A stretch of DNA of 47,763 nt from DASWJQ01 sp036397095 (GCA_036397095.1 DASWJQ010000030.1:1-47763), one strand, 5' to 3'; positions 1 to 8,955 are shown, numbered from the stretch's first letter. Notes: generated by a model not told the origin, from the letters alone. Numbers and translations are program-made.

Positions 1-906
1 GGTGACCTTTCGGCCGCGCACAAATTGTTGTCCGATTGGTTTGGTCCGACGGCGATCTGGAGCCCGACCCGGTTGGAGAGTTATGGCACCTGTCCCCATC
101 TTTTTTTCAGTGGCGCCTTGCTTGGGCTGGATCAGGTCGAACCGCCCACGCTGGGGCCCGATCCCAGACAGCTTGGCAGTCTGCTCCATGCGCTCCTCGA
201 GCGGGCCTACCAGGCCGCCGGAGCGCCCGACGATCCCGAGTCGGTCAACCAAGCGTTGCAGCGCATTGCACCGGATGCCTTCGATCGGGCGCCGGCGGCC
301 TACGGCTTCCGACCTTCTCCCTTGTGGGACCAAGAGAAGGCCGAGTGGCTGACCGCGTTGCGCGAGACGGTCATCGCCTTGGCCGAGATCGAGGCCGGTT
401 GGTCGCCCTTCGCCTACGAACAGTCATTCGGGCGGGCGGGCCAGCCGGCGCTGGAGATTGAGACCGATCAAGGCACGATCCAGATCGCCGGGATCATCGA
501 CCGGCTCGATCGGAAGGGGGATCAAGTGCGGGTGATCGACTATAAGACTGGCGGCAGCCATCTGTCATCCGGCGATCTGCTGGCGGGCCGCCGGCTTCAG
601 CTTCCAGCCTACGCCTTGGCCGCCGAAAGGACGCTTGGACTGGGGACGGTCACCGATGGCCTGTATTGGGTGATCCGCCAGGGCAAGGCCGGCGGCCTTC
701 GTCTGGCGCGCTTCAAAGGCGACGAAGACCAGCGTGAGGTCGGTCCCAAGGCCGCCTACCAGCAGCTTGAGCAGCATGTGAGCCGGATCGTCCAAGGCGT
801 TCGGCGCGGCAGCTTTGAGCCCGAAGCACCGGCCGGCGGCTGCCCGCCCTATTGTCCCGCCGCCGGCTGGTGCTGGCGCTACCAGGCTGGGTACCAAGGC
901 TCATGA
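1..906 (+). CDS. addB: AddB-like nuclease subunit, C-terminal part (5' truncated by window edge)
   Basis: The frame is open from base 1, so this is the 3' part (301 residues) of a longer gene. It carries a RecB-type PD-(D/E)XK nuclease fold. The entry motif 'SPTRLESYGTCPHLFF' lies near the visible start and the catalytic stretch reads IIDRLDR...VRVIDYKTG, giving the D...DYK signature. One Cys in YGTCPH and three near the C-terminus (CPPYCPAAGWC, spacing C-X3-C-X5-C) fit the four-Cys iron-sulfur staple of AddB/Cas4-type nucleases. AddB is the partner of AddA in the helicase-nuclease that resects double-strand breaks. The next gene is AddA and starts inside this stop codon (ATGA), which supports the assignment. 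The N-terminal helicase-like half lies outside the window. A stand-alone PD-(D/E)XK protein is possible but less likely given the context. Confidence 0.85.
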   Translation, partial: GDLSAAHKLLSDWFGPTAIWSPTRLESYGTCPHLFFSGALLGLDQVEPPTLGPDPRQLGSLLHALLERAYQAAGAPDDPESVNQALQRIAPDAFDRAPAAYGFRPSPLWDQEKAEWLTALRETVIALAEIEAGWSPFAYEQSFGRAGQPALEIETDQGTIQIAGIIDRLDRKGDQVRVIDYKTGGSHLSSGDLLAGRRLQLPAYALAAERTLGLGTVTDGLYWVIRQGKAGGLRLARFKGDEDQREVGPKAAYQQLEQHVSRIVQGVRRGSFEPEAPAGGCPPYCPAAGWCWRYQAGYQGS

Positions 907-3900
907 CGGGCGGCCTGGACTTGCTTTCCTGGCTGCGGTTGACGAAGGAACAGATGGCGGCCGCCACAACCAGCGCGCAGGACGTACTGGTCACCGCCGG
1001 CGCCGGCACCGGTAAGACGCGGACGTTGGTCGGTCACTATCTCGCCCTGTTGGCCGACGGCCTATCCCCTCGACGGCTGCTGGCGATCACGTTCACCGAA
1101 AAGGCGGCCCGTGAGATGCGCAACCGGATTCGGGCGACGTTGTCGTCCTGGGCGGCCGAGCAATCGGATCCGGCGCAGTTCGATCGATGGCGCGATCTGC
1201 AGACTGAGCTCGATTCGGCCCGAATCGGCACCATCCACAGCCTATGCGCCGAGATTCTGCGATCCCATCCGGCCGAAGCCGGGCTCGACCCCGAATTCGA
1301 GGTTCTTGACGAAGCGGCGGCCGCCGTTCTCAAGCAAGAGACGGTCGACAACGCGCTGGTTCAGGCAGCCAACGACCCCGTGCTGGCCGGTCTGTACCAG
1401 CATTTCAGTGTGTGGGGCTTGCGGCGTGTCGTCGGTCGTTTGTTGGAACAGCGTCTCGACCTGGCCGCCCGGCGAGCCGGGGAAGCCGGTGAACTACCGC
1501 TGGAGGCGGTGCTAACGGCTCGCTTGGCCGCATTCTCATCGGATCCGGGTGTGGTCAGCGCACTGGCTGTTCTGCGCCAGGCTACCGCCGACGGAAGCCT
1601 GGCGGCCGACTCCACTGAAACGATGGTCGAGATGGTCGGCAGTCTGCTGGAGCAAGTCGATCTCATCCAGGCCGCCCTGGCCGCCGGCAATCCGGTCGGG
1701 GCTTGCCGCCATTGGTACCAAGCCCGGCGACAGGCGATGCGGGGTGGGGTTGGTCGACGTGACGGCGCACCCCGTTTGGCGCTGGAGGCGCTTCGGCAGG
1801 CATATGATCGGGATCTACAGCCGTGGATCGGTGGCGCCAGTTCAAAGGACCCCGAGGTAGACGCAGCACTTGAGAGTCGATTTACCGAAATGCTGGAAGG
1901 AGTCTGGGCGATCTTTGCAGGTGCCCTGAGGAGCTACCAGAATGCTTTGACCGAGCGGGGCCAACTGGACTTCGATGCGCTGGAGCAGGGTGCGCTGCAG
2001 TTGATGCAGCAGCAGCCCGCCATCCGCAGTAGGTGGCAGGCGGATACGGACCATGTTCTGGTTGATGAGTTTCAGGACACCAACCAGCGCCAGCGGGAAC
2101 TCGTGGAGGCGATGGCCGGCGCCGGCCGTTTGTTCGTCGTCGGTGATGCCCGGCAAAGCATCTATCGGTTCCGTGGCGCCGATGTCAGCGTCTTTCGGCA
2201 TCTGGGGGCGGACATCGCTAAGCGGGGCCGCACATTCGAACTTGATACGACCTTTCGTCAACACCGCGGCCTGCTTGAGCTTCTCGATGAACTATTGGCG
2301 CCCCATATGCCAGGTGGCGCCGAGTTCGAAATCCCGTATGCGGGGCTGCGGCCCAAGAGAGAGGAACCGGAGCAGCCTAAGTGCGGGCCGTACGTCTCGT
2401 TTGTCCTGGGTGTCGGCGAGAATGCAGCAGCCGGTCGACAGGTCGCGGCGGAATTGCTTGCCTCGCATTTGGCCGAGCTGCGCTCCCAGGGCCGCCTCCA
2501 TCGCTGGGATGACGCCGCACTGTTGTTTCGGGCCTCCTCCGGCTTTGCGCCCTACGAACGGGCCCTGGCCGAGTGGGGCATCCCCTACCTCACGATTGCC
2601 GGTAGAGGCTTCTTCGAGCGGCCCGAAATTCGCGAGGTGCTGACCGCACTACGGGCCCTGGCTGAACCCTGGAACGAGGCGGCCATGGCCGGCATGCTCC
2701 GCTCGACCCTGATAGGTATGTCGGATGTCGGCCTCCTCCACCTGCGGATCGGCACCAATGGCTCCGTCCCGTTTGCCGAGGCCATCCAGTCGCCGCATGC
2801 CTCCTTGAACGAAGGGGATGAAGCCGCCCGTCTTCGGGCCCTCCGCCTGGTGCAGGAGCTGGGGCCCTTGGTCGACCGCCTGCCCGTGGCGCAGGTTCTC
2901 AAGAATCTGATCGACTGGACCGACGCCCGGGCCGTGTTGGCGATCGCCGGCGAGCGCCACTGGGCCAACCTGGACAAGCTGCTGGATGACGCCCGCAGCA
3001 GCCGGGCCACCCGGGTTCGCGGTTTCCTCGAATACCTGGCAACGCTCAGGCAGGCAGGTGTTCGTGAGGGTGAGGCGCCCTTGGCTGGCGAAGGCGTTGT
3101 TCAGTTGATGACCATTCACAAGTCCAAGGGTCTGGAGTGGCCCCTGGTTGTCGTGGCCGATGCCGGCTACGCTCACAGCGGCCGGTCCCAATCGGTCTAC
3201 CTACACCCCAGACTTGGGCTGGTCGCCCGGCCCGATCGCTGGTCCCAAGACAGCCTGGCATACCGTCTGGCAAAAGCCGATGACTCGAAGCGCGAGGCGG
3301 CCGAGGAAGCCAGGTTGCTTTATGTTGCTGCCACCCGGGCCCGCGATCAACTCGTCGTCAGTGGACACCTGACCCAAAGCGCAGCTCCAACACTGCGGGC
3401 GCCAGGCTGGGTGGGCTCGCTGCTGGAGGCGGCCGGGCTGCTCGATGACGATGGCCAACCGATGGAGCGTGGCACAGGCCCCGATGTCTATGGCTTCACC
3501 CTGGCGGCCGAAGCGCCGCCCCGGAAACCTGTGCCGGCTGAAACGGCCGCCTGGCCCGCGTCACGCCAACGGCCACTGTTTGCCGCTGTGGCAAGCTGGC
3601 CCAGCGAACACACGGACGACGACCAGGACCAGCGTCCGGCACGTGAGTGGCGGGCGACCGGCCGGCTGCATCCACCGGCCGTCGTAGTCGGCACGCTCGT
3701 CCACCGCGCCCTAGAGCGCTGGTTGCTGCCACCGGACCCGGCGCTCGAACGGCTGTTGGCCAGCAGCGCGCTGGGGGAAGGGCTGGTAGAGCCGGCCCAA
3801 CGCGCCGGGGCGATCGAGCTCAGCCAGACGCTGTTGGCGCGGTTGGCCGGCCATCCTGTGGCGCGGCAGATCGCCTTGAGCCCTGTCAGGCGGCACGAGA

Positions 3901-4193
3901 TCCCGTTCACCTACCAAACCCAGGGCGGTCTGCCGGAATCGGGTGCGTTCGATCTGCTCTATCGTCACAATGGCGGCTGGCGCTTGCTCGATTTCAAGAC
4001 CGACAATCTGCACAACATGGAGGAACGGCAATCCGCGCTCGAGCGCCATCACCAGCAGTTGCTTCGCTATCAAGCGGCGGCCCAGACCCTGCTGACGGAG
4101 CCAGTGGAGACCGTCATTGTCTTCCTCGATGACCAAGGGGCTGTCAGCACCCACACGCTGACGGACGCTGGCTGGCAACCGCTCGATTGGTAA
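903..4193 (+). CDS. addA: AddA-type UvrD-family helicase-nuclease
   Basis: A 1096-residue superfamily 1A helicase with a C-terminal nuclease. Walker A (AGAGTGKT) is at about residues 32-39. It is followed by motif Ia (TFTEKAAREM), motif II (VDEFQDTNQRQ), motif III (GDARQSIYRFRGAD), motif V (TIHKSKGLEW) and motif VI (LLYVAATRARDQLV). Near the C-terminus GAFDLLYR...WRLLDFKTDN gives the PD-(D/E)XK nuclease. This is the AddA architecture: ATP-driven unwinding and end resection before RecA loading, in the cytoplasm with AddB. The start chosen is the ATG at 903, which overlaps the upstream stop as ATGA and implies translational coupling. A TTG at 852 would add 17 residues inside the previous gene and is unlikely. 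Family length is usually about 1100-1250 residues, so this one is on the short side but complete. Confidence 0.92.
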   Translation: MTGGLDLLSWLRLTKEQMAAATTSAQDVLVTAGAGTGKTRTLVGHYLALLADGLSPRRLLAITFTEKAAREMRNRIRATLSSWAAEQSDPAQFDRWRDLQTELDSARIGTIHSLCAEILRSHPAEAGLDPEFEVLDEAAAAVLKQETVDNALVQAANDPVLAGLYQHFSVWGLRRVVGRLLEQRLDLAARRAGEAGELPLEAVLTARLAAFSSDPGVVSALAVLRQATADGSLAADSTETMVEMVGSLLEQVDLIQAALAAGNPVGACRHWYQARRQAMRGGVGRRDGAPRLALEALRQAYDRDLQPWIGGASSKDPEVDAALESRFTEMLEGVWAIFAGALRSYQNALTERGQLDFDALEQGALQLMQQQPAIRSRWQADTDHVLVDEFQDTNQRQRELVEAMAGAGRLFVVGDARQSIYRFRGADVSVFRHLGADIAKRGRTFELDTTFRQHRGLLELLDELLAPHMPGGAEFEIPYAGLRPKREEPEQPKCGPYVSFVLGVGENAAAGRQVAAELLASHLAELRSQGRLHRWDDAALLFRASSGFAPYERALAEWGIPYLTIAGRGFFERPEIREVLTALRALAEPWNEAAMAGMLRSTLIGMSDVGLLHLRIGTNGSVPFAEAIQSPHASLNEGDEAARLRALRLVQELGPLVDRLPVAQVLKNLIDWTDARAVLAIAGERHWANLDKLLDDARSSRATRVRGFLEYLATLRQAGVREGEAPLAGEGVVQLMTIHKSKGLEWPLVVVADAGYAHSGRSQSVYLHPRLGLVARPDRWSQDSLAYRLAKADDSKREAAEEARLLYVAATRARDQLVVSGHLTQSAAPTLRAPGWVGSLLEAAGLLDDDGQPMERGTGPDVYGFTLAAEAPPRKPVPAETAAWPASRQRPLFAAVASWPSEHTDDDQDQRPAREWRATGRLHPPAVVVGTLVHRALERWLLPPDPALERLLASSALGEGLVEPAQRAGAIELSQTLLARLAGHPVARQIALSPVRRHEIPFTYQTQGGLPESGAFDLLYRHNGGWRLLDFKTDNLHNMEERQSALERHHQQLLRYQAAAQTLLTEPVETVIVFLDDQGAVSTHTLTDAGWQPLDW

Positions 4194-4401
4194 GATGAGC
4201 CCTGGGAAATCGCTGGAAGGGAATCAATCTGCTTTGACCATTCGTCAAGTGCTTCACCGTCGTGCTTGCGTTTCCATGGTGCCGAGGTCGTGATCTGCGG
4301 CCGGCGGGCATCGCCGCTCTGGTCGGTTGGTTGGTCATGCGCCGTCCGAACATCAAGATTGGCCGGCCGGTGCTGATCCAGACGATGGAAAACCCTTGGA
4401 T

Positions 4402-5208
4402 ATGACTCAAGTTCTGATGTTCGGACTGCTCGTTGTTCTATCGTTTTGGGCGCTGCTGCACCTGGCGTTCCGTCGAACAAATGCAGTCGCCGCCATTGTG
4501 GCTCACCGCGGCGCCGCTGGGCAGGCGCCGGAGAACACCTTGGTAGGCTTGCGGAAAGGCATACAGGCCGGCGCCAGCTTTATCGAGTTCGATATCCGCC
4601 GCACAGCCGACGGTCACTTCGTGCTCATGCATGATGCGACGGTAGATCGAACGACCAACGGCCGCGGAGACGTCCGGCAGCTGACGCTGGCCCAGCTGCG
4701 CGAGCTGGACGCGGGTGCCTGGTTCGGGGTGGAATTCGCCGGTGAGCCAGTGCCGACGTTCAGCCAGGCATTAGCCTTGCTTGCCGATTGGCCGGGCGCC
4801 ATCGTCGTCGAGGTCAAGGACCCCACAGCCAACGACACGGTCGCCTTTCTTTCGGCTGTCGCTGGCCTGCCATCGAACAAAGTCCAGCTCGTCTCCTTCG
4901 ATCACGAATGGCTCGCCGAGATCCGCCGCCAGGCACCCGATCTCGGCCTTGGCCAACTCTCCGTCTACCCCGGGCAGCTGCCCGATCGGGCGCAGGCCGA
5001 TCGGATTGGGGTCTACTGGCTGTCGGTCGTGCTCGACCCAACACTGGTCGCCCGGGCCAAGCGAGCCGGCCTCGAGATTTGGGTTTGGACGGCCGATCAT
5101 CCGCTGCTCCAGCGCTGGCTTGCCTGGAAGGGCGTCGATGGGATCACAACCAACTTCCCTGTGCGCAGCCAGCGATTGCCGACCGGCGGCCGCAGCCAGA
5201 CGCGGTAG
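4402..5208 (+). CDS. Membrane-anchored glycerophosphodiester phosphodiesterase
   Basis: 268 residues. A single hydrophobic N-terminal helix (about residues 4-23) is followed by a GDPD TIM barrel. Catalytic features are visible: H35-R36-G37, P43-E44-N45-T46, E62/D64 in FIEFDIRRTADG, and H77 in LMHDATVDRTT. The ending DGITTNFP is also typical. The family hydrolyses glycerophosphodiesters to glycerol 3-phosphate and an alcohol. The N-terminal anchor suggests it acts at the membrane, possibly on the outer face. I chose the ATG at 4402 because the hydrophobic helix follows directly; a GTG/ATG further upstream (4327) would add 25 residues of unlikely composition. No strong Shine-Dalgarno site is visible. 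The 208 bases between addA and this gene hold no ORF I can support. Confidence 0.85.
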   Translation: MTQVLMFGLLVVLSFWALLHLAFRRTNAVAAIVAHRGAAGQAPENTLVGLRKGIQAGASFIEFDIRRTADGHFVLMHDATVDRTTNGRGDVRQLTLAQLRELDAGAWFGVEFAGEPVPTFSQALALLADWPGAIVVEVKDPTANDTVAFLSAVAGLPSNKVQLVSFDHEWLAEIRRQAPDLGLGQLSVYPGQLPDRAQADRIGVYWLSVVLDPTLVARAKRAGLEIWVWTADHPLLQRWLAWKGVDGITTNFPVRSQRLPTGGRSQTR

Positions 5209-5211
5209 AAT
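5206..5211 (+). promoter_or_regulatory. Possible -10 element (TAGAAT) upstream of the LCP gene
   Basis: TAGAAT at the 3' end of the glycerophosphodiesterase gene, 28 bases before the ATG at 5240; no -35 box was seen. Confidence 0.25.
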
Positions 5212-5239
5212 GCGCCCGATTGGCTGAGCCGGGGTGGGG

Positions 5240-6370
5240 ATGACGACACAACCGCAGCGCCGAATACCGAAGACGAACGGCAAACGGAAGGGCGAGGGCC
5301 TGGACCGTGTGGTCTGGGGTCTGGCCGCCGCGTTTCTTGTAATGGTCTGCCTTGGCGGAATTGTAGTCCACGTGACCGTGCGTCAAGCCGTCGCCAGTGG
5401 CAACCCGTTTGGCCCGGCCGGCTTCGAGCCCAACGTGACGCCCGGCACGGCCGCCGCCCCCGGTGCGGCACCCACCCCGACGCTCGTTCCGCTCGACACC
5501 GAGCCCATGCCATGGACCGGCAACAGCCGGGTGACGGTCTTGTTGATGGGGTTGGACTATCGCGATTGGGAAGCCGGCGCCGGTGCGCCCCGCACCGACT
5601 CCATGATGCTGGTCAGCTTTGATCCCCTGACCCGGCACGCCGTCATGCTGTCCATCCCGCGCGACTTGTGGATTGAGATTCCCGGCTACAGCCATAACCG
5701 TATCAACACCGCCTTCACCTTTGGCGAGGCCTATCGTCTGCCGGGCGGCGGCCCCGGGCTGGCCGTCGAGGCCGTTGAGAGTGTGGTTGGTGTTCCCATC
5801 AATTACTACGCGGTCATTGAGTTTTCGGCCTTCGAGCGGTTGATCGACGAAATCGGGGGCATCGATGTGCTCGTGACCGAGCGCATCAAGATCTCGCCGA
5901 TTGGCCGCATGAGTTTCTACCTGTCAGCCAAGGCCCATCACTTGGATGGGGCTGAGGCGCTGGCCTATGCCCGCGTGCGCAAAGCGACCGGAGGTGATTT
6001 TGGACGCGCCCAGCGGCAGCAACAGGTGGCGCTGGCCGTGCTCGACCAGGTGCTCGACTTGAATATGGTGCCGACCCTGGTGGCCCGCGCGCCCAGGTTG
6101 TACCAGGAGCTGTCGGACGGCATTCGGACCAACATGACATTGCCCCAAATGGTGTCGCTGGGCTGGCTTGCCATTCAGCTGCCGCGCGAGAACATCCACC
6201 AGGGGGTGATCGGCCCGCCGGACATGGTACGTTTCCATACGACGGCCAGCGGCGCCCAAGTGCTGCGGCCGGTTCCGGATCGCATCGCACAGCTCGTGGA
6301 AGAGCTGTTTGTGCAGCACAGCGCCGTCGGCGCCGCCCCGTCGGAAATCCAGCCGGCGACCAACGAATGA
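5240..6370 (+). CDS. LytR-CpsA-Psr (LCP) family protein
   Basis: 376 residues. A basic cytoplasmic N-terminus and one membrane helix (about residues 24-46) are followed by a Pro/Ala/Thr-rich linker and an extracytoplasmic LCP domain. The domain begins VTVLLMGLDYRDW and includes the R-T-D-S-M-M signature with the conserved Asp/Arg cluster, SIPRDLWIEIPGY and the HLDGAEALAYARVRK stretch. LCP proteins transfer undecaprenyl-linked glycopolymers to the cell wall or to proteins, with several conserved Arg residues gripping the pyrophosphate. A GTG at 5234 lies just upstream in frame; the ATG at 5240 is equally well placed behind a G-rich stretch and was preferred. The repeat protein at 6402 follows closely and is probably cotranscribed. 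No glycopolymer synthesis cluster sits beside it, so its acceptor is unknown. Confidence 0.9.
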   Translation: MTTQPQRRIPKTNGKRKGEGLDRVVWGLAAAFLVMVCLGGIVVHVTVRQAVASGNPFGPAGFEPNVTPGTAAAPGAAPTPTLVPLDTEPMPWTGNSRVTVLLMGLDYRDWEAGAGAPRTDSMMLVSFDPLTRHAVMLSIPRDLWIEIPGYSHNRINTAFTFGEAYRLPGGGPGLAVEAVESVVGVPINYYAVIEFSAFERLIDEIGGIDVLVTERIKISPIGRMSFYLSAKAHHLDGAEALAYARVRKATGGDFGRAQRQQQVALAVLDQVLDLNMVPTLVARAPRLYQELSDGIRTNMTLPQMVSLGWLAIQLPRENIHQGVIGPPDMVRFHTTASGAQVLRPVPDRIAQLVEELFVQHSAVGAAPSEIQPATNE

Positions 6371-6401
6371 TGGGCGTGCCGCCCAGGGCGGGGAGCAGCC
6401 C

Positions 6402-7604
6402 ATGACGCCGGAAGACACGCAACCGATTCGGCGCCGGTCCGACTCGACCCGGCCGCACAATACCGGGCCGGACGACCGGACCCGTCCGGTCGGCGCTGGG
6501 GCTGAACGGCCGCCAAGCAGGCGAGAGGGGCTGCCGTGGAAACTCCTGCTTGGCCTAGGGCTGGCGGCCCTGGTGATCTTGTCGGCCTCGGCCGGCACCG
6601 GCTACCTGTTGGGGTCGGAGGAGCACAGCATGGCGCAGGCCACCGAGCAAGCGGGCCTGCTCCAGGAGCAATTCGACCTGGGCGTCGCCGACTTGGAAGA
6701 AGGGCGGCTCCAGACGGCCCGGCAGCGCTTTGAGCACATTCTGAGCATCGATCCGGCCTACCCCGGAGCGCAGGACCTGCTGGGTCTGGCTCAAATGGGT
6801 CTCAATGTTCCGACCAACACCCCGATCCCGACCGCCACCGAGATCATCCTGACCCCGACGCCCACGATCAGCCTCGAGTCGCTGGAGGGGCTGTTGGAAG
6901 CTGCCCGCGGGGCCAACAATCGTGAGGCATGGGACGAGAGCATCGAGACCTTGCTCCTGCTGCGAGGCAAGGACCCGAACTACCGGACCGACGAAGTCAA
7001 CAGCTTGCTGTTCGCCGCGTTGCGCAACCGCGGGGTGGCCAAGATCTTGCGGCGTGAACTGGCTCAAGGCATCTACGACCTGGCTCTGGCGTCACAAGTT
7101 GGCGCCCTGGACAACACCGCCGCCAGCTGGCGGCGGTCGGCTGTCTTCTACCTGTACGCCAATAGCTTCATAGGGCTGGATTGGTTTGAGGCAACAGTGA
7201 ACTTCGCCGACTTATGCGCCGCCGGTATCTGGGACTCGTGCTTCAAGTACGCCCGGTCGGCGGCAGAGTACGGACATTTGCTGGCGAAGGAAGAGGAGTT
7301 CTGCGCCGCTTCCGAGCAGTACGACAACTCGTTATCGACCGTCGATGATGCCCAGCTGCGGCCCACGGCAACGTGGGCCTACGAGCGCTGCCTGACCGCC
7401 ACGGCGACCCCGCCAACGGCCACGCCAACCATCACTGGCACCCCCGGCTTTGGCAGTCCGACCCCGACTTTCACCCTGGGACCGACGTCGGTGGCGTCGG
7501 AGACTACGACGGCCACCATCAGCCCGACAGCTACTGGTGGGGCGCCTAGCAGTACCCCAACGCCGACGGAAACGCCCACCCCCAGCGAGACCCCAACCCC
7601 CTGA
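6402..7604 (+). CDS. Membrane-anchored TPR-like protein with Thr-Pro-rich tail
   Basis: 400 residues. A polar, Arg/Pro-rich cytoplasmic N-terminus (1-45) precedes one membrane helix (about 47-70). Next comes a helical region that reads as TPR-like: LEEGRLQTARQRFEHILSID resembles a TPR helix pair. A short Thr/Pro linker and a second helical block follow. The protein ends in about 70 residues dominated by Thr-Pro-Ser repeats (ETPTPSETPTP). Such tails are likely extended, possibly O-glycosylated, surface spacers. The start is the ATG at 6402, with GGGAG six to seven bases upstream; an in-frame ATG-like start at 6309 lies inside the LCP gene. Its position 31 bases after the LCP gene suggests cotranscription and an envelope role. 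The exact function is unknown. Confidence 0.8.
   Translation: MTPEDTQPIRRRSDSTRPHNTGPDDRTRPVGAGAERPPSRREGLPWKLLLGLGLAALVILSASAGTGYLLGSEEHSMAQATEQAGLLQEQFDLGVADLEEGRLQTARQRFEHILSIDPAYPGAQDLLGLAQMGLNVPTNTPIPTATEIILTPTPTISLESLEGLLEAARGANNREAWDESIETLLLLRGKDPNYRTDEVNSLLFAALRNRGVAKILRRELAQGIYDLALASQVGALDNTAASWRRSAVFYLYANSFIGLDWFEATVNFADLCAAGIWDSCFKYARSAAEYGHLLAKEEEFCAASEQYDNSLSTVDDAQLRPTATWAYERCLTATATPPTATPTITGTPGFGSPTPTFTLGPTSVASETTTATISPTATGGAPSSTPTPTETPTPSETPTP
7393..7601 (+). repeat. Low-complexity Thr-Pro coding repeat
   Basis: The 3' end of the preceding gene is a degenerate short repeat encoding T/P/S/A-rich sequence. It has many variants of a three-codon Thr-Pro-Thr unit and a final run of (T/S)ETPTP units. 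It probably forms an extended extracytoplasmic stalk. Confidence 0.6.
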
Positions 7605-7630
7605 CGGACGGACCCGCCTGCCAGGCCGCC

Positions 7631-8038
7631 TCAGAAGGGTGGCGGCTCGCCTCGGCCCAATCTACGTTGGACCTCGATGCTAATGCGCAGCGCGGAGCCG
7701 CCCAGGACCCCGGTTAGGTGGGCGGCCAAGAACGGCCCGATTGCCAGGTCCAGGCCCGTCACCCTTGTCAGATAGAAGTAAGGCGCCCAAGCCAGAACCC
7801 CCAGGATGACCAGGATGCGGGCTGCTAGACGCCGTCGGGCCCACGGGTCAGGCGCCGTCGGGTCACGTTGCGCAAGCCGCAGCCAGGTCCCGGGCAGCAC
7901 CCCGGCCAAATGGGCCGCCAGGAACGGGAGAACTGACGGCGTGGTGCCCGTCGACAATAGGTAGAAGTAGGGAACCCAGGCCAGCACGCCTAGCAGCAGC
8001 AACGCGTTGGAGAGGCGCCGGCGCAGGTTTTCACTCAT
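7631..8038 (-). CDS. Small membrane protein with internal tandem duplication
   Basis: 135 residues, hydrophobic, in two clearly homologous halves. The first has LGVLAWVPYFYL followed by PFLAAHLAGVLPG and the second LGVLAWAPYFYL followed by PFLAAHLTGVLGG. Each half predicts two membrane helices, with a basic loop between halves (RDPTAPDPWARRRL). This is an intragenic duplication giving a four-helix protein; I do not recognise the family. Its ATG overlaps the stop of the upstream class IV aminotransferase (ATGA at 8035-8038), so translation is coupled. It faces the repeat-protein gene tail to tail with 26 bases between, where no clear terminator is visible. Confidence 0.75.
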   Translation of the reverse strand: MSENLRRRLSNALLLLGVLAWVPYFYLLSTGTTPSVLPFLAAHLAGVLPGTWLRLAQRDPTAPDPWARRRLAARILVILGVLAWAPYFYLTRVTGLDLAIGPFLAAHLTGVLGGSALRISIEVQRRLGRGEPPPF

Positions 8039-8898
8039 GAAACACTCCTGTTCGCACCGAGTCGTTCGCGCCCAATGATCGGTTCAAGATGGGCTTCAAC
8101 CCAGGCATCATAGCGTGCCATCAAGTCAATCGTCCAGCCGCCGGGTCGGCCCCGACCAATTGTGAGATCATCGATCCGAACGATGGGCAGCAGGCCCCGG
8201 CTCGAACTGCTGAGGAAGGCCTCCTCGAGTGTTGGGACAAGCCCGACGGGAATCCCTTCGTGACTGACGGGCATCGAAGGGGGCAGCACCTCGAATAAGA
8301 TGCGGCGCGAAATCCCCTTGAGGATGCCGCGCTCAGCCGTCAGCAATCTGCCCTCGTGCACGGCGTACACATTGCTAGTGAACCCTTCGAGGATCCGGCC
8401 GCCAGGATCAACCAGCAGCCCTTCGTAGGTATCGGGCGGCAGTTCCTGCCAGGCGGCTTGTCGGCGCGCCTCCCAAGCATTGCTCTTGGCGGCTGGGATG
8501 CTGCGGTCGAGCCGGATTGTGCTGGCAACTACTCCCTGGCGGCGTAGCTCGGCTGGAACCTCAACGAGCGGTTCAATCGCCAGGCGAGGTGTTTGTGGCT
8601 CGGCCAAAGGCAAGGTAATGCGAAAGCGCGAGTTCGCATAGCCACATTGGCCGACCAGGAGTGAAAGTCCGCGGCGCAGTGCCGGACGGTCCAATTGAAG
8701 TTCAACGCCGACCAACCGGGCAGATTCCTCAAGCCGGTCAAAGTGAGCGTCGAGCAGCACGACACGCTCGCGTTGGTAGGTGCGGGCGACCGTGTACACT
8801 CCTGGCGGCTCCATAAGCGCCGCCTGGCGCAGGCTCTCCACCGGTTCGTCGGCGAGCGTGAGCTTACCTTCAGCTAGTACGGCCAGTTGTGCGCTCAA
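8035..8898 (-). CDS. Class IV PLP-dependent aminotransferase / lyase
   Basis: 287 residues of the branched-chain aminotransferase / D-amino acid aminotransferase / 4-amino-4-deoxychorismate lyase fold. Visible features are LDAHFDRLEESARL (substrate/PLP arm), a Lys in AAKSNAWEARRQ as the likely PLP Schiff-base residue, EGFTSNVYAV (phosphate cup) and DDLTIGRGRPGG near the C-terminus. The specific substrate cannot be assigned. The start is TTG at 8898, not the TTG at 8925: GGGAGGAG (8904-8911, minus strand) sits five bases upstream. It is translationally coupled to the small duplicated membrane protein downstream. It is divergent from the EamA exporter, which may export a related metabolite; that link is inference. 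Confidence 0.82.
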   Translation of the reverse strand: MSAQLAVLAEGKLTLADEPVESLRQAALMEPPGVYTVARTYQRERVVLLDAHFDRLEESARLVGVELQLDRPALRRGLSLLVGQCGYANSRFRITLPLAEPQTPRLAIEPLVEVPAELRRQGVVASTIRLDRSIPAAKSNAWEARRQAAWQELPPDTYEGLLVDPGGRILEGFTSNVYAVHEGRLLTAERGILKGISRRILFEVLPPSMPVSHEGIPVGLVPTLEEAFLSSSSRGLLPIVRIDDLTIGRGRPGGWTIDLMARYDAWVEAHLEPIIGRERLGANRSVS

Positions 8899-8903
8899 AA
8901 ATT

Positions 8904-8911
8904 CTCCTCCC
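8904..8911 (-). promoter_or_regulatory. Strong Shine-Dalgarno site setting a TTG start
   Basis: Minus-strand GGGAGGAG lies five bases before the TTG at 8898. It decides the start of the class IV aminotransferase against the more upstream TTG at 8925, which has no such site. Confidence 0.75.
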
Positions 8912-8924
8912 GGCGGCCGGGTCA

Positions 8925-8955
8925 ATCATACTCTTTCGAGACTGGGCCATTGCAA
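8925..8955 (-). promoter_or_regulatory. Candidate minus-strand promoter of the class IV aminotransferase
   Basis: The -10-like TATGAT is at 8930-8925 (minus strand). The same palindromic TTGCAA (8950-8955) that serves the plus-strand promoter lies 19 bases upstream. The spacing is long, so this is weaker than the opposite promoter. Confidence 0.35.

Noticed and set aside
852..902. TTG start for AddA at 852
   Set aside because: It would overlap 55 bases of the AddB gene; ATG 903 with ATGA coupling is far better.
4234..4248. Inverted repeat TTGAC-N5-GTCAA between addA and the phosphodiesterase gene, with an attractive TTGACC
   Set aside because: The arms are only five bases, and no -10 box lies at the correct distance; too weak for an operator or promoter call.
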